Source: Tachypleus tridentatus
Lineage: Eukaryota > Arthropoda > Merostomata > Xiphosura > Limulidae
DNA: 64,000 nucleotides
Assembly: GCF_004210375.1 (NCBI RefSeq)
Contig: NC_134833.1
Span: forward strand, 24,742,063-24,806,062
Direction: 5' to 3'
A model generated the notes under the pieces. That model was not told where the DNA came from and ran no database searches. It saw only the letters and a list, made by a program, of their open reading frames with translations. Below are positions 12,251 through 23,632 of the stretch, piece after piece. Positions within the stretch are counted from its first letter, which is position 1. Each line of letters begins with the position of its first letter. Position numbers and translations under genes: made by a program.

Positions 12251-12482
12251 ACATTAAATAAATCATATTTAACTCAAAGTAAAGACTAATTTTAATATTG
12301 TTTCACATAATTAGCAGTTTCATGTTGTTTTCTATTAAAATACGCGATGTAGAGAAGTAAATAAAATAGCATTCATTGAAATCATTTATTTTCTAGGTAA
12401 AATACAGGTGAGAGGTTCCCAGCAGAAAATAATGTACTCTTATATTGATGTTGTGAACTTGTTTTTCCTTTAATCATAGCAG

Positions 12483-12566
12483 GACCAAACTTAATTGGTG
12501 GGCTTGGGGAAGGCGGGAATAAAATGTATCTGGAAGATCACCCAACCATGATAGAACTGTGGATGT
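12483..12566 (+). CDS. Possible terminal exon, very tentative
   Basis: After an acceptor-like TTTTCCTTTAATCATAGCAG a short frame reads NLIGGLGEGGNKMYLEDHPT...ELWM and stops. It is more GC-rich and protein-like than its surroundings, but has no partner exon or family match. Confidence 0.2.
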
Positions 12567-12655
12567 AGATTTACGAGGTAATTTAGCCTCAGGTAGCGTA
12601 TAGTATTTTGTGTTACTCGGGATCCAGGGATCGTCATTTTTGAAACTGTGTTCAT

Positions 12656-12711
12656 TGTTTGTTTGTTTTGAATTTCACGCAAAGCTGCACAAGGGCTATC
12701 TGCGCGACCCG
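12656..12711 (-). mobile_element. SINE family A tail fragment
   Basis: Only the 3' tail GTTTGTTTGTTTTGAATTTCACGC...GGGCTATCTGCGCG, a 5'-truncated insertion. Confidence 0.85.
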
Positions 12712-12899
12712 TTAAAAAACAGCTATTTTGTTGTAATGATCTTTTGAGTAGAATGACTATTTCAAAATAAATAAAGGAAGAAAGTGTCTTGGAAATAAAA
12801 TGTTATAACATTGTTTTCATAATTACGTGTTTTTTAAATGTAAATTGTATAACGCAGAATTATATGAAATTAATAAAATGTTATATTTTAATGGGAGCA

Positions 12900-12941
12900 A
12901 ATAGCTCTTCTGGAGCTTTGCGCGAAACTCAAAACAAACTC
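12900..12941 (+). mobile_element. SINE family A tail fragment
   Basis: ATAGCTCTTCTGGAGCTTTG followed by CGCGAAACTCAAAACAAAC is the family A 3' end only. Confidence 0.75.
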
Positions 12942-12979
12942 TCAACAGAAGGCTGCAATGAAAGGGTTAAAGACTGTGT

Positions 12980-13088
12980 GTTGTTGTTGCTTTAGTGCAA
13001 AGCTATATAATTGGTTGCGTTCTATCCATCACAGAGAATCGAACGTTGGATTTCGTAAACTCGTAAACTTACAGCTGGCCTACTGAAG
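12980..13088 (-). mobile_element. SINE family B
   Basis: Tail GCTTTAGTGCAAAGCTATATAATTGG through GAATCGAACGTTGGATTTCG to the head remnant. Diverged. Confidence 0.7.
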
Positions 13089-13456
13089 GATAGATTAATG
13101 AAAAATGTGCCTTTATTTTCAAAACGAAGCTTTTATGGTAGTGGTTTTTAATAGTTCAATTACTCTAACTATTATAAGAATTAGTTAACTTCATGTGTAT
13201 TATCCACTAATGTAGAAATGTGTTAAAGAGAAATCTTAGTTCTTGTAGTTATTTACTCAAAAGGAAGGCACATAAGACAAGTAAACTACATCAAAACAAC
13301 TGTGCAAAAAATTTAGAATGTAAAATAGGGCTAATGTTTTAAATGCGCAACAAAATTTTTATTTCGCCAACAGCCAAAATCAAAACACACAACAAGTACT
13401 GGTACAGCTGCACGAGGCATGTAAAATATTTCCCTTTCGGTCGCTGGCAAAATAAA

Positions 13457-13715
13457 TTGGTTTTAATCTCGCTCAAAGCTGCTCGAGGGTTATCTGCGTT
13501 AGCCATCCATAATTTAGCGCTAAAGTAATAGATGGAAGCCAGATAGTCATTACCACCTGCCGTCAACTTTTGCGTTATTTTTTTTACCAACGAATAACTG
13601 CAACATTATAGTCTCCAATTACACATAAAAGATTGAAAAGGCCTAGACGTTCGGTGAGGAAAATCGAATCCGACCTCAGCTGATTGTGAGTCAAGTACTC
13701 CAGCTACTCTTACCT
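13457..13715 (-). mobile_element. SINE family A, old copy
   Basis: Complete layout from tail (TTTTAATCTCGCTCAAAGC) to head (GATTGTGAGTCAAGTACTCC) with many substitutions. ORFs of 61 and 83 codons over it are repeat shadows. Confidence 0.8.
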
Positions 13716-13835
13716 ATATGCTGATAAAATTGAAGACTACATGAAATTGCGCCTTTCTGAGTACATAAAAGGATTTTTCCTACATTTACAAACAAAGTTC
13801 GAGACTCTGTATGATGACTAAACCTTTATGTAACC

Positions 13836-13948
13836 CTCCTCGTGGGCAACAGTAGGTTTCTGGGTTTACACTACTAAAATCTAGGTTTCGATTCTCCTTG
13901 TCGGACACAGAACAGACTGCTAAATGTATAAATGTGTGCTAAAATACC
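13836..13948 (+). mobile_element. SINE family B
   Basis: CTCGTGGGCAACAGTAGG, TTTACACTACTAAAATCTAGG, TTCGATTCTCCTTGTCGG follow the family B order. Confidence 0.7.
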
Positions 13949-14629
13949 GACAACGTTTAACAGTAGCAATCTTACTGTTCGATTGATATCAAATGTTCCA
14001 TTAATGGATTCTGCTGGCTGGTTGTTCTAAGTTAAGGATGGAGCTTTAGTAGACCCTAGACAGTTAGTTCATGTTAGCATGCGATTTCACATACCAATGT
14101 TAATTTTTTTTAGTTACGTGAAATTCTTATAGTTCATTCATTTTAAAAATCTCAAAATAAACAAAATCTGTCACAGATAATATCAGAAAGTGATAATCAT
14201 TTAGATTTATATTTAAACATTGCTGAGAACACGAAAGCTGTAGATTTTTTTTCGTTCTCTGATTTGCAATTTACCGATTAACAATACGAAAGCATAAATA
14301 AACATTGCCTTAAACATTATCCTAAAGGACCAAAATACAGTAGCACATTGACAATTTACAGAGCAGAATGAATTCATTATTAAAGGAAAATCCAGTTGGA
14401 TTAATTTATACTTGTGACACGAATGATGTCTCGAAGTACATTCAGTGACAAATTTAAAGTAGAAATAAGATTCACAAGATCATTTACGTAAAATAAAACT
14501 TTGAACATTGGTTAATAGCTTGGGGAATAATGACATCTTTTTTAACATTTATTTTACTTTAGAAACGTAAATGAAGCAGAATGATAAATATGTTTCAAAG
14601 GTGCTTTTTCAAATTTTAGCTAAACATTT

Positions 14630-14905
14630 GTTTGTTTGTTTTTCAATTTCGCGCAAAGCTACACGAGGGTTATCTGCGCTAGCCATCCTTAATTTAATAG
14701 TGTAGAACTAGAGGGAAGGCAGAGTGTAATCACCATCCACCTCCTACTCTTGGGGTACTCTTGTACCAACGAATAGTGGGATTGACCGTCACATTATAAC
14801 GCCCCCACGGCTAAAAGGGTGAGCATGTTTGGTGCGAAGGAGATTAGAACCCGCGACCCTCACATAACGACTTGAACGCCTTAACCAACCTGGCCATGTC
14901 GGGTC
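14630..14905 (-). mobile_element. SINE family A, full length with 16-bp target-site duplication
   Basis: 276 bp flanked by TTTTAGCTAAACATTT at 14614-14629 and 14906-14921. Tail at the low end, head (TGGCCATGTCGGGTC) at the high end. The best delimited copy, so it fixes the element's length. Confidence 0.95.
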
Positions 14906-15696
14906 TTTTAGCTAAACATTTATTGAAGTTAAATAAAGCTGCATAAGAATTTAATTTCCTTGTTCATCAAAGTTCACTTACAAAGATTTCAGTGAAAGAT
15001 AACTGAAACCAAGGACTATATAGATGATTAAGTAGATTAAGTAGATGAATCTACAGAATTGAATAAAATCAGAAAACATGTCATTTGTTCTCATGATGAA
15101 AGAAGAAAGAAAGGAAAGCAAAGAAAAAAACGTCAAAACGTATAATAGAATAGAACAGAAGTTAGAGCAAAAGAAAAATTATTTTGAGTAATAGTGAAAA
15201 GAACAGTGGAAAAACTGGCATTGGTGGTAGTTTTGGAGCAAACTAATGTTGTTAGAAAATAGCGGCGGAGCTTTTAAGAATAACTTATCTTAAAAATATC
15301 CAGAGGACGGGAAATCATAATAGAGCGAGAAAATAGTATGTTAAAGTGTCATTGATTATACCAAAAGAAAGAGATTAAGATAAGTAGTACATTGTACAAG
15401 AGAAAAGGAGTTTCGGAAAGCGCTAGAGTAACAACAGATGAAAATGTAATAAATATAGAACACTGAACATAATATTTCAGGAAAAAGTTAGAAGATAGAC
15501 AGACGAAAGCACGAATAATGGATGAGAATTTGGATACTGGACAGAGTGAATAAGAATTTCTAAAGCAATTAAAACGTTAAAAGAAATTAGATACTTCAGT
15601 ACACAATATGGGGAGCTAAATGAATTCTAGAGAAACAAACAAATGAAATGTGAAGTAAAGTATTGTCACCTATGGACAAAATGTGGGAGACAACGA

Positions 15697-15812
15697 GGAA
15701 TATTGTTGTTGGTTACACAATTGGCTATCAGCGTTCTGTTAACTGAGGGAAACTGAACTCCGGACTTAAGCATCATAAGTCCGGTAATTTATCGCTGACC
15801 CTACGTGGGACA
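15697..15812 (-). mobile_element. SINE family B
   Basis: GGCTATCAGCGTTCTG...CCGGACTTAAGCATC...TAAGTCCGG...TATCGCTGACCC; minus orientation. Confidence 0.75.
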
Positions 15813-15939
15813 ATAAAACGTACAATGAAATAAAGAGTGCCAGATATTTAACCAGTTTTTAACTAGGAACAAGAAGCAACGATATAGAACTACAGATGAG
15901 TGTCATCAATAAATGGAACATATAAATTGATCACCAGCT

Positions 15940-16061
15940 TCCCCGCTGGTACAGAGGTAAGTCTACGAATTTACAACGCTAAAATCAGGGATTCGATTCC
16001 CCTCGGTGAACTCAGCAGATAGTCTGATGTGGGTTTGCTGTAAGAAAAACACACACACGCA
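15940..16061 (+). mobile_element. SINE family B, CACACA-tailed subfamily
   Basis: CCCCGCTGGTACAGAGGTAAG, TTTACAACGCTAAAATCAGG, GATTCGATTCCCCTC (tRNA-like head and box B), then GATAGTCTGATGTGGGTTTGC and an AAACACACACAC tail. Confidence 0.85.
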
Positions 16062-17114
16062 TTAACCACCGGAATAACCACGAGAAAGCATATTGAATAA
16101 TCAGAGCAAAAAATAATATAGGAACTCATTGTAAGAGTTTGGGAAAAAATACCTCTCTCGAGATAATATATTCATATTAAATGCCTAAATATAAAACAAG
16201 TTAGATAAATCTGGAAACTTGTTTGCATTTGTGATACACTCGACAGCTGCACTCGATACAGTAAATAGAAAGGAATTACTTTTATAAAAATAGATAAAGT
16301 ATGAATGTCTTAAAGAATACGAAATATGGTAAAATACGTATATAAAAATGATAAACAGGATAAGGTGAACAAAAAAATCAGAGAGTTGGACAATGAAAAA
16401 AGTTAGACAAGAACGCGTTTAGTTATTCTGAATGTGTGTAAATGACTTAGAATATGAATAGGTTGGAGAAGGTCTGGCAATATATAAGGACAATAAGATG
16501 AAGTATGACTATAGTATGGACAAGAACAAACTAAAGGTAAAAGAAGCCTTGTAATACCAGTGACAAGAAGTCAGTATCCGAGTTAGTATTCAAATAGTAT
16601 TTCAGTGAAATATATAGGTTACATGAAACTTTCGGCATCAATTTTAGATTACAAATAACCAGCAGACACAAAATAGCAAACTCCTAAATTTTATCCGGAA
16701 ACGCTGCTCGTGTTTACAAACAATTAGATTATTAGAAACGGGTCATTTTGAATGTTTGACCATTCTTTCTATAAAGTAATTTTTATGTTAATATATATTA
16801 ATATTTTACTTTTTTCACATTTTTTCTGTAAAAGTAATCAACAGCAGTGATTTTTCTCTTAAAATGTTTACATGTAGACACTTAAGAGTGAAGATTCGTA
16901 GCCACAAAGTAGCTCAAGTTTTCTACTTTCTGTGTTGAAACTATGTACTATCTATTTTCCACCATTCCAAAATTATTCCAATGACATTTGCTAGTTCAAA
17001 AATCTAATAATTCGGACGTAATGTGCAGTATTGTAAATCTAAGAAGAGTTAAAAAAAACTTATGAGAACTACAAATAAATTGAGACATTAAATAACCAAA
17101 ATCTTCCATTTTCA

Positions 17115-17265
17115 ATATTATACTACATACCATTTATACGCCCCCACAAAAAATTATACTAAACACAACTGTACGCCCACCCCAAAATTATTTTAAATAC
17201 CATCTACCATCTACACGCCTCCCAAATATTATACTAAATACCATCTATATGCTCCCTCCAAAGTC
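17115..17265. repeat. Short minisatellite, ~40-50-bp unit
   Basis: About four diverged units of ACCATCTATACGCCCCC...AAATTATACTAAAT in tandem. Confidence 0.75.
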
Positions 17266-18940
17266 CTAATAGCGTTTCAATTTTCAGAAACACAATAAGA
17301 TAAAAGAAATATTTCACATACACACAAATATATATATACAGGTAATTATATGGAGCGGTAATAACTTAAAACGTGGAGTCTTTTGATGCACTAAACTGAC
17401 TATGAAGTAAAAATTCAGTCCGTTTTCAGATAGTATCTGTTAATCCCGTCTTTGTAAACATGTTAGGATCGAAATGAAAACTATCGAACTATTTCATTTA
17501 CATTTAAATTTACATGAACATCACCGTTCACCAAGGTGTAGCTTATCGCAGGCTGGTTTGATTTATTACAAAATCTATAGTTCATAAACAAATGTTTATA
17601 TCGGGAGGTGTATTATCTGACATTAGCTAAGAAAATTCATACTCATTCATACGAGTATGGCGTATTCTTGATGTTTGCATTACAGGTTATATCCGCAGCA
17701 ATCAACATTTGTGTCAGATAATTTATATTTTTGCTTTCAGTGTACAACGAATACGTGTGCGTGACTTACTATAAACTAGTAGTGGCAGTGGAAGCAGAAT
17801 TAATGTTTATACAGAACCGTAGTAACATGCATAAAGTTACTGTACCGTTAAGTCGTCATACGAAAAATTGCATGCTATTCAACAACACGTTTTTTAATTG
17901 TCAAGCACTGAAATATTTGGTCTTGTAATTTGTCCTTTGACAAGAACAGAGAAAAATATAGTTTAACAAGAAGTCATTCGTTAACAACTGACGTTCGTAC
18001 AGGAAACATTATTGACGCAAGTTTCCGTATGTGGGTTTACAACTTGCTGGGTGTGAAATAACAATTTCATTACAGGTGTAAATCGGATTTTATCTAAAGC
18101 AATAAAAATTATTTGAAAAGTTAATTGTGTTATCCCAGTAGAACTTCTGTTTATTAAAATAAAACTATAATAAATGTGCTGAAACCAATACCAGTGATGA
18201 CGCTATGAAAATTACAATTCTAAGTCTGAAATTATTTCCGTGATGCCGAAATTGATTGCATTTTTTTCTTTTCAAAGCAATAGTGTAATAGTTTTTCTGT
18301 GTCAGTAAAGCTAAAGTTTGGAGTAAAATGGGAGGCGCGTGGGTGATGACCAGTATGGTGCTGCTTGCTAACTGGCTGTCTTCTCCTCTGATAATGCATT
18401 ATCTCATAATTAGGGACGTCACATCAGTAACTGCCCCAAATACAAAAAAACGAATATACGTTGCGATAAAAATGAGGACCGAACGTGGATCCCAAATGCA
18501 GTTTAGGATTAAATAATCTTTATCAACTTAACAAAAAATCATTCTTATGTTAGAAATTTGAAAACAAAACAAAACTGTAATATGCTTGTAAAACGCGTTC
18601 CTTTTCTTTCCACAGAGGTACACGATCATCTCGAATATTATTGTTACCTGTTTATGTAGACAATGACCAATTGGAACACTTTGTTTCTGATGGAATAATT
18701 TGCTTCCTTTCTTACATGTAGCACACTGCTTTGGATCTCCATAATATCGCTGAGTGGACCCAACCTCCTGAAGTGATTTTGAGTTTAGGGGTAAAAAAAG
18801 CTACTAGCTACGAGGTGACTCAACTAATGTTATGTAGTTATGATACATTCTGTTCCAACGAAAGTTTATATTGGCTATATGTATCACATATTTTGCTGTT
18901 TTTCATTCTATAAATCGTTGTAATGTAACGGACTAAACCG
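17266..18940. other. Sequence without recognised genes
   Basis: Slightly less AT-rich than average, with ORFs of 60-65 codons at 17731-17928, 18328-18516 and 18731-18913 (+). None shows a family motif or clear splice partner. A protein-coding exon here cannot be excluded. Confidence 0.35.
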
Positions 18941-19350
18941 TCCGTATATATATATATATATTGGGGACAGGAATGTTAACTTCAAAAGGTAAGTTTCATC
19001 TTACTCCCAAATGGTAGTACCTTATTTTCTTATTTTTATCTTTTTGTGTTTATCTCTTTCTTATCTTTATTTTAACTTAAGAGAGCAGTCGCAATCCCAC
19101 AACTGTCTTCAGACACGGAAGTGACGCTGTGGGCTTGAACACCCACGTCTCGCTCTCCTAATTTATAATATTCTTATGTGAGACTAGCGAATTGGAGGTT
19201 AAGACTAAAAGACGGTTTGTTATCACCGCAATGTGGGTCCTACTTCAATTACTTCGTAAACCTAGGATACATTTTATAATCCCACATTGTAGCTTGTACC
19301 CTAGGATCTTGTTTTTAAAAAATGCAGCGTATCTTGTTTAATTGTAATGT
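18941..19350 (+). repeat. Dispersed repeat family C, copy 2, after (TA)n
   Basis: Begins after a (TA) run with TTGGGGACAGGAATG and AAAAGGTAAGTTTCATC. Continues with GGGCTTGAACACCCACG, AATGTGGGTCCTACTTC and CCTAGGATACA...TGTACCCTAGGATC, the last pair forming an 11-bp stem. Confidence 0.85.
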
Positions 19351-19884
19351 GTTTTGGCTTAAACAAAGTGTATACATATATACAGAAGGTAAGAATGCTT
19401 TTCTGATATAATGTTTTAAGCAAATGCGTACAAATGCGTTTCGCGTCATACATCAACCATTAAAATTGATGGTGTTCACAGTAAACAGTTTTCAAAGATT
19501 AAGACAAGTTTAAAAAATAATATTAATAATGTTTGGCGTGCGAAAGATTGTTCCAAAAATGTCTTTGTTTCAGACTTTTGGCATATAATGCTACACTAAA
19601 GGAAATCTGAAGCCATACACTGGAGGGAAGGTAATTAGTCAACAGTGCCTATCAAAATCTCTTTGGATAATCTTTAATGAATAAATAGTGAGATATGATC
19701 GCCACTCTTATAGCGCACCCACGATACTACGAGCAACGCCTGGTTCATAAAATATGTCTTGTGTCCATTATACTACTCAATTAACCTGCTTGATAATCTG
19801 CACTCACACTGTAAAACAGGAAATCAATGTGTCAGTTTGAATAAACAAAAACAAAGTGGTCTGTCATTCTTACCTACTGAATGA

Positions 19885-20125
19885 AGCCTGGCATGGGCAG
19901 GTGGTCGCGGGTTGGAATCTTCGTCACACCAGACATGCTAGTCCTTCCAGTCATGGAACATTATAATGGTTCGATCAATTCCACTATTCGTTGGTTAAAA
20001 ATAGTAGTTCAAGAATTGGCGGTCGATGATGATGACTGGTTGTCTTCCTTCTAGTCTTTCACTGCTAAATTAGGACGGCTAGCGCATATATCTCTCATGT
20101 AGGTTTAAGCGAAATTCAAAACAAT
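19885..20125 (+). mobile_element. SINE family A, anticodon-arm deletion
   Basis: Head GCCTGGCATGGGCAGGTGGT is joined directly to CGCGGGTTGGAATC, so the part matching the tRNA anticodon arm is missing. Body and tail are present. Confidence 0.85.
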
Positions 20126-20239
20126 TTTACCTAACGAAAACCAAGTCCAAGTTGGTCTATCAAACAAAATTACCTAAAAAAAAAAGTGCTCAATCTACCG
20201 CCAAAGAAACTGATCGATCGTTTTGAACTAAGTTTTATC

Positions 20240-20335
20240 CCAGTGGAAGCTGACCTAAGAAGGTCGAAACGTTGTTCTGTACTTTATTTTAATTAGTTTT
20301 AATACCCATACCAGCCGTCTTAAAATACATTTTAT
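20240..20335 (+). repeat. Repeat family D (GGTCGAAACGTTGTTC)
   Basis: AAGCTGACCTAAGAAGGTCGAAACGTTGTTCT followed by TTTTAATACCCATACCAGCCGTCTTAAAATACATTTT. The same order occurs at 44740-44852. Origin not established; a hammerhead-like consensus is discussed in the findings. Confidence 0.7.
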
Positions 20336-20779
20336 ATATAATCAGATTTCTGCAACACAGTCTGTCTTTGATCTTTCTTAATTTTCACTCTTAGTTCTTG
20401 GAAATTATCACCCAGTATTTCAACCAAACTAATACAGGTCACGTTGTAATAAGGAAAATGGGCAAGGCATGTTATTTAAAAACTCACGACGTACATTGAA
20501 AAATCGCCCTATATTTGAATTATCATAATACTATGTAAAATGAATTTTGTTGCTGAATAGTATGTGCTATTTCTTAATTTTTTATGTTGTAAAGTACAGA
20601 AAATGGCCATTATTCCCTTCAAACTTTGCTTTTGTGGCCTGGATTATGAAATTTAGAAATTAACCTATTTTCTAAGTAAAAACGGGCAAGTTTGCACATT
20701 TTCATTTACATAAGGTCTGAATAAAACAACATATGAATCAAAATTTGCATTTCTTTATACTAAAGTTACACAAAAATAT

Positions 20780-20990
20780 TTAGACGTGAGTAGTTTTTCG
20801 AGATTTGCGACTGTAATGTAAATCATTTTCACGTATCAGCCCCCAAATATAGTTTCCCATCATGTTTTCATTATACGCTCCTTGGGAGCGGCGTTCAAAG
20901 TCCAGTATATCTTGGTAAAAGCGCTCGCCTTGCTCTTTTGAATATGCTGCAGTTAGAAAAAAATCCAATATGAAATTTAACGCAGCAAAT
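20780..20990 (-). pseudogene. Fragment of a repetitive arthropod protein family (GERFxQD block)
   Basis: The minus-strand frame contains SKEQGERFYQDILDFERR, then YNENMMGNYIWGLI and YSRKSRKTTH, ending at a stop at 20780. From memory this is the C-terminal block (SEEQGERFHQDI..., ...YQG...MMADYCW...RKS) of a protein family present in many near-copies in spider and other arthropod assemblies. Its function is unknown to me and it may be transposon-linked. Only the last ~60 residues are here. A 40-bp piece at its 5' side recurs at 21174-21213. GC content exceeds the flanks. Confidence 0.6.
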
Positions 20991-21213
20991 CATCCAATAA
21001 ATCATATTATATAATTACAGCAAACATGAAATGATTTTTTAGAATAAATCCTTCAACACAGCACGTGACAAATGCTATTGGAAAACAAAATCTTTACAGT
21101 TATCCTTCAACTAAAAACATGATTTTATAAAATATTTCTTGTTCATAGTATTAAATATAACGAATGTATAATCTGCAGTTAGAAAAAAATCCAATATGAA
21201 ATTTAACGCAGCG
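20947..21213. repeat. 40-bp direct repeat, two copies 227 bp apart
   Basis: CTGCAGTTAGAAAAAAATCC followed by AATATGAAATTTAACGCAGC occurs at about 20947-20987 and 21174-21213, identical or nearly so. Suggests a small tandem duplication or copied fragment at the edge of the GERFxQD block. Confidence 0.85.
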
Positions 21214-21298
21214 TAAGATGTTGATGAGAACAATGCACATGTAATTCACTCATTCACTACATCAACAAGAAGAAATTTATTTAAATTATCTTCTTTAT

Positions 21299-21561
21299 TT
21301 TTTGTTATAAATTTCGCGCAATGCTACACCAGGGCTATCTGCGGTAGGGGTCTCTATTTTAGTAATTTAAGACTAGAGGGAAGGTAACTAGTCATCACCA
21401 CCCATTGCCAACTCTTGTACCAACAAATAGTAGGATTGACCGTCAAATTATAATGCCCTCACAGCTGAAAGGGCAAGCCTGTTTGGTGTGATGGAGATTC
21501 GAATCCGCGATCCTCAGATTACGAGTCGAGTGCCTTAACCACGTAGCCATGCCTGTGCCCG
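21299..21561 (-). mobile_element. SINE family A
   Basis: Tail ATAAATTTCGCGCAATGC to head TTAACCACGTAGCCATGCC; a short internal deletion removes GGGCTACTCTTT. Confidence 0.9.
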
Positions 21562-21752
21562 GTGAGTAAGGTAAATCTTAAATTAGGTATTTCATCATTA
21601 GCTGAACATTTGCATAACAATAATCTAGTGGGTAAAATATGTTATTAACTCGATCTAATACTCACAATGTCAGGTATATTCATGAATGACTGGAGATAAT
21701 TAGGTTTAAGAAAATTAACAATTTATTAAATAAGGACGATGGCTTAATGGGC

Positions 21753-21872
21753 GCGTGTGCTTTCCTTCTGGCAAAGTCACATCGGACTGTCTGTTGTGCC
21801 CATCGAGAGGGGCCAAACCCCTGATTTAAGCGTTGTAAATCCGAAGACTTACCGCTATCCAAGTGGTGGACA
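21753..21872 (-). mobile_element. SINE family B
   Basis: GCAAAGTCACATCGGACTG, GGGGCCAAACCCCTGATTT, AAGCGTTGTAAATCCG and CTTACCGCTATCC in family order. The 60-68-codon ORFs on both strands here are shadows. Confidence 0.8.
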
Positions 21873-21963
21873 TGAAGTCATGGAACAGTGTGTAAATAGA
21901 CTGAACAGAAGATATAGGAAGTGTGTAATATGTTCGGTATACCATTCTCTGATATTGTGCTAA

Positions 21964-22430
21964 AAACGTCTAAACGTATAGAGTGAGTTTGAAAGTGTGG
22001 ATGTGTCTCAAATAAAGCTCAAGATACAAAATAATAAAATGTGTTTAAACATTTGCGAACAAAAATATTTTAATAAAGTACACTAAAAATCATGTAACTG
22101 AAAATCATAAGCAATATGTGCGTTGTAGAGAAATCTTCTCAGGCAATATGTTCTTTGTAGAGATTCATTTTCCATTTCTTCGAAACATTGTCCTACTTTT
22201 CAGAAATTACCTTAAGTACTAATCTAAATACCCTAAAGCTCTTTATAGGTAGATAATAAATTGTCTAATTAGTGTGATATAATAAAGAACAAACACGTAT
22301 CAGTGTATCGTAACACCGAAACACACTGTGTGCTGACATAAATATCCCAAAGATCTGTATATAGATAATAAATCGTCCAGTTAGTATGATATAATAAAGA
22401 TCTAATCATACCAATCAATCCCAGCACAGG
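21964..22430. other. Presumed 3' flank of the fucosyltransferase gene
   Basis: A diverged direct repeat of about 125 bases (AATAAATTGTCTAATTAGTGTG / AATAAATCGTCCAGTTAGTATG). Several AATAAA-like hexamers occur on the minus strand downstream of the stop codon, without a clear poly(A) site. Confidence 0.35.
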
Positions 22431-23137
22431 TTAAGACATACCAATCCATTCTAGTACATAATTCTTTTCATAAGGATTTAATTTCAGGTATGGGTGATCA
22501 GGTGGAAAAAGGTTGAAAATAAATTGTCTCTCCACCGGCTAAGTAGCCAGCCCAGACGCTAAACGTACCTTTGGTAATAATGCTGTGATTACATTTTGGA
22601 CAGTACTGCCATATCGTGGGCTGGATATGGGAATTTAGGAACGATAACAACATTTGTCTGTTTCAAGTTAGTTTGGCACCATTTCCGGTCATCGCTTATC
22701 ACCACGAAAATTACGTTTCGGTATTTTGATAGAAAGTTAGTCATAGCCTTCTTGAAGAATTCATTTCCTGGTATGACACCATTTCGTTGTAATAAATAAT
22801 TTATCATATCTGTTCTTCTCACATGAATTACAACAAAAGTATCAACAGACCTCGTGTACTGTATATTACGTAACACCGCCTCTGCATGCTGGTCTTTTGG
22901 ATCGACGAATCTGAACTGCTGTTTTATCTCGAATCTGACAAAATCATAAAATGTTGGTGAAACCGCATACTGGTTTCCTCTCAAAATCACGGCATCCTTC
23001 GGTATTGCTACATCACTTGAACGTATATGCCTACCTATGTTGTAGTAAGGAAGGCTTTTGTACGTTTCTAATAGCTCAGTACTTATTTCTACGGTGATTT
23101 TGAAAAACGTACGCAATTGACGGGCAGTATGATTTGG
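22431..23137 (-). CDS. Fucosyltransferase-like exon 2, part downstream of the SINE
   Basis: This carries most of the catalytic domain. Residues such as RTFFKITVEIS resemble the block after motif I in FUT1/FUT2. HVRRTD is the GDP-fucose-binding HxRRxD motif, and VIFVVISDD and HDMAVLSK precede the C-terminal CNHSII...AGGETIYF block. The first open frame stops at 22591-22589 because of one apparent extra base in the A4 run at 22594-22597. A second shift in the run at 22506-22510 is needed to reach PPDHPYLKLNPYEK and the TAA at 22433-22431. The matching C-terminal residues show that the gene really ends there. Confidence 0.85.
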
Positions 23138-23412
23138 TTTGTTTTTGTTTGGGAATTTCGCACAAAGCTACTCGAGGACTATCTGTGCTAGCCGTCCCTA
23201 ATTTAGCAGTGTAAGACTAGAGGGAAGGCAGCTAGTCATCACCACCCACCGCCAACTCTTGGGCTACTCTTTTACCAACGAATAGTGGGATTGACCGGCA
23301 CATTATACACCCCCACGGCTGGGAGGGTGAGCATGTTTAGCGCGACGCGGGCGCGAACCCGCGACCCTCGGATTACGAGTCGCACGCCTTACGCGCTTGG
23401 CCATGCCGGGCC
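23138..23412 (-). mobile_element. SINE family A inserted in the fucosyltransferase coding exon
   Basis: Full-length tRNA-headed SINE, same orientation as the host gene. The head GGCCCGGCATGGCC lies at the high-coordinate end and the tail at the low end. An 11-bp target-site duplication, GTATGATTTGG, flanks it at 23127-23137 and 23413-23423. It belongs to a subfamily with GGCACATTATACACC and CGCACGCCTTACGCGC, shared with the copy at 30246-30510. The clean duplication and little decay imply a young insertion. Confidence 0.95.
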
Positions 23413-23538
23413 GTATGATTTGGAGTACGGGCTTTCTGTTGTTAAGACGTGATAAACCATATAGTGTTGCAAATATTCCCATTTGGTTTCCTAGGCGACC
23501 TCTGCTTTTAATTATTGTAAGTGGTGGTCTATTGACAT
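23413..23538 (-). CDS. Fucosyltransferase-like exon 2, part upstream of the SINE
   Basis: It begins after the acceptor TTTCTTACAG (AG at 23540-23539). It encodes the N-terminal part of the catalytic domain, DVNRPPLTIIKS, then GRLGNQMGIFATLYGLS, the first conserved block of family GT11. The reading frame then runs straight into SINE sequence at 23412. The last 11 bases (23413-23423) are the target-site duplication copy shared with 23127-23137. Confidence 0.85.
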
Positions 23539-23632
23539 CTGTAAGAAAGAACAAAAACCTCAAATACTTAAAATAATAGTGAAAAGTAAACTGCAACTAC
23601 CCAGTAACAAAAAATTATGAATTGTCAGTTTC

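Larger units (their letters stand above)
15100..16620 (+). pseudogene. Non-LTR retrotransposon reverse-transcriptase remnant
   Basis: From about 16240 to 16510 the plus strand, read across frames, gives pieces matching the order of a LINE reverse transcriptase. These are a VNRKELL-like helix, then SYSECVCK/NDLEYE-like segments where FNVYVNDLE normally stands, then GLAIYKDNK. Upstream AG-rich sequence may be the rest of the element, interrupted by two family B SINEs. Different from the CR1-like copies at 37-39 kb and 49-52 kb. Coding capacity is lost; the boundaries are guesses. Confidence 0.5.

Noticed and set aside
13339-13590. Paired 61- and 83-codon ORFs on opposite strands
   Set aside because: Both come from an old family A SINE.
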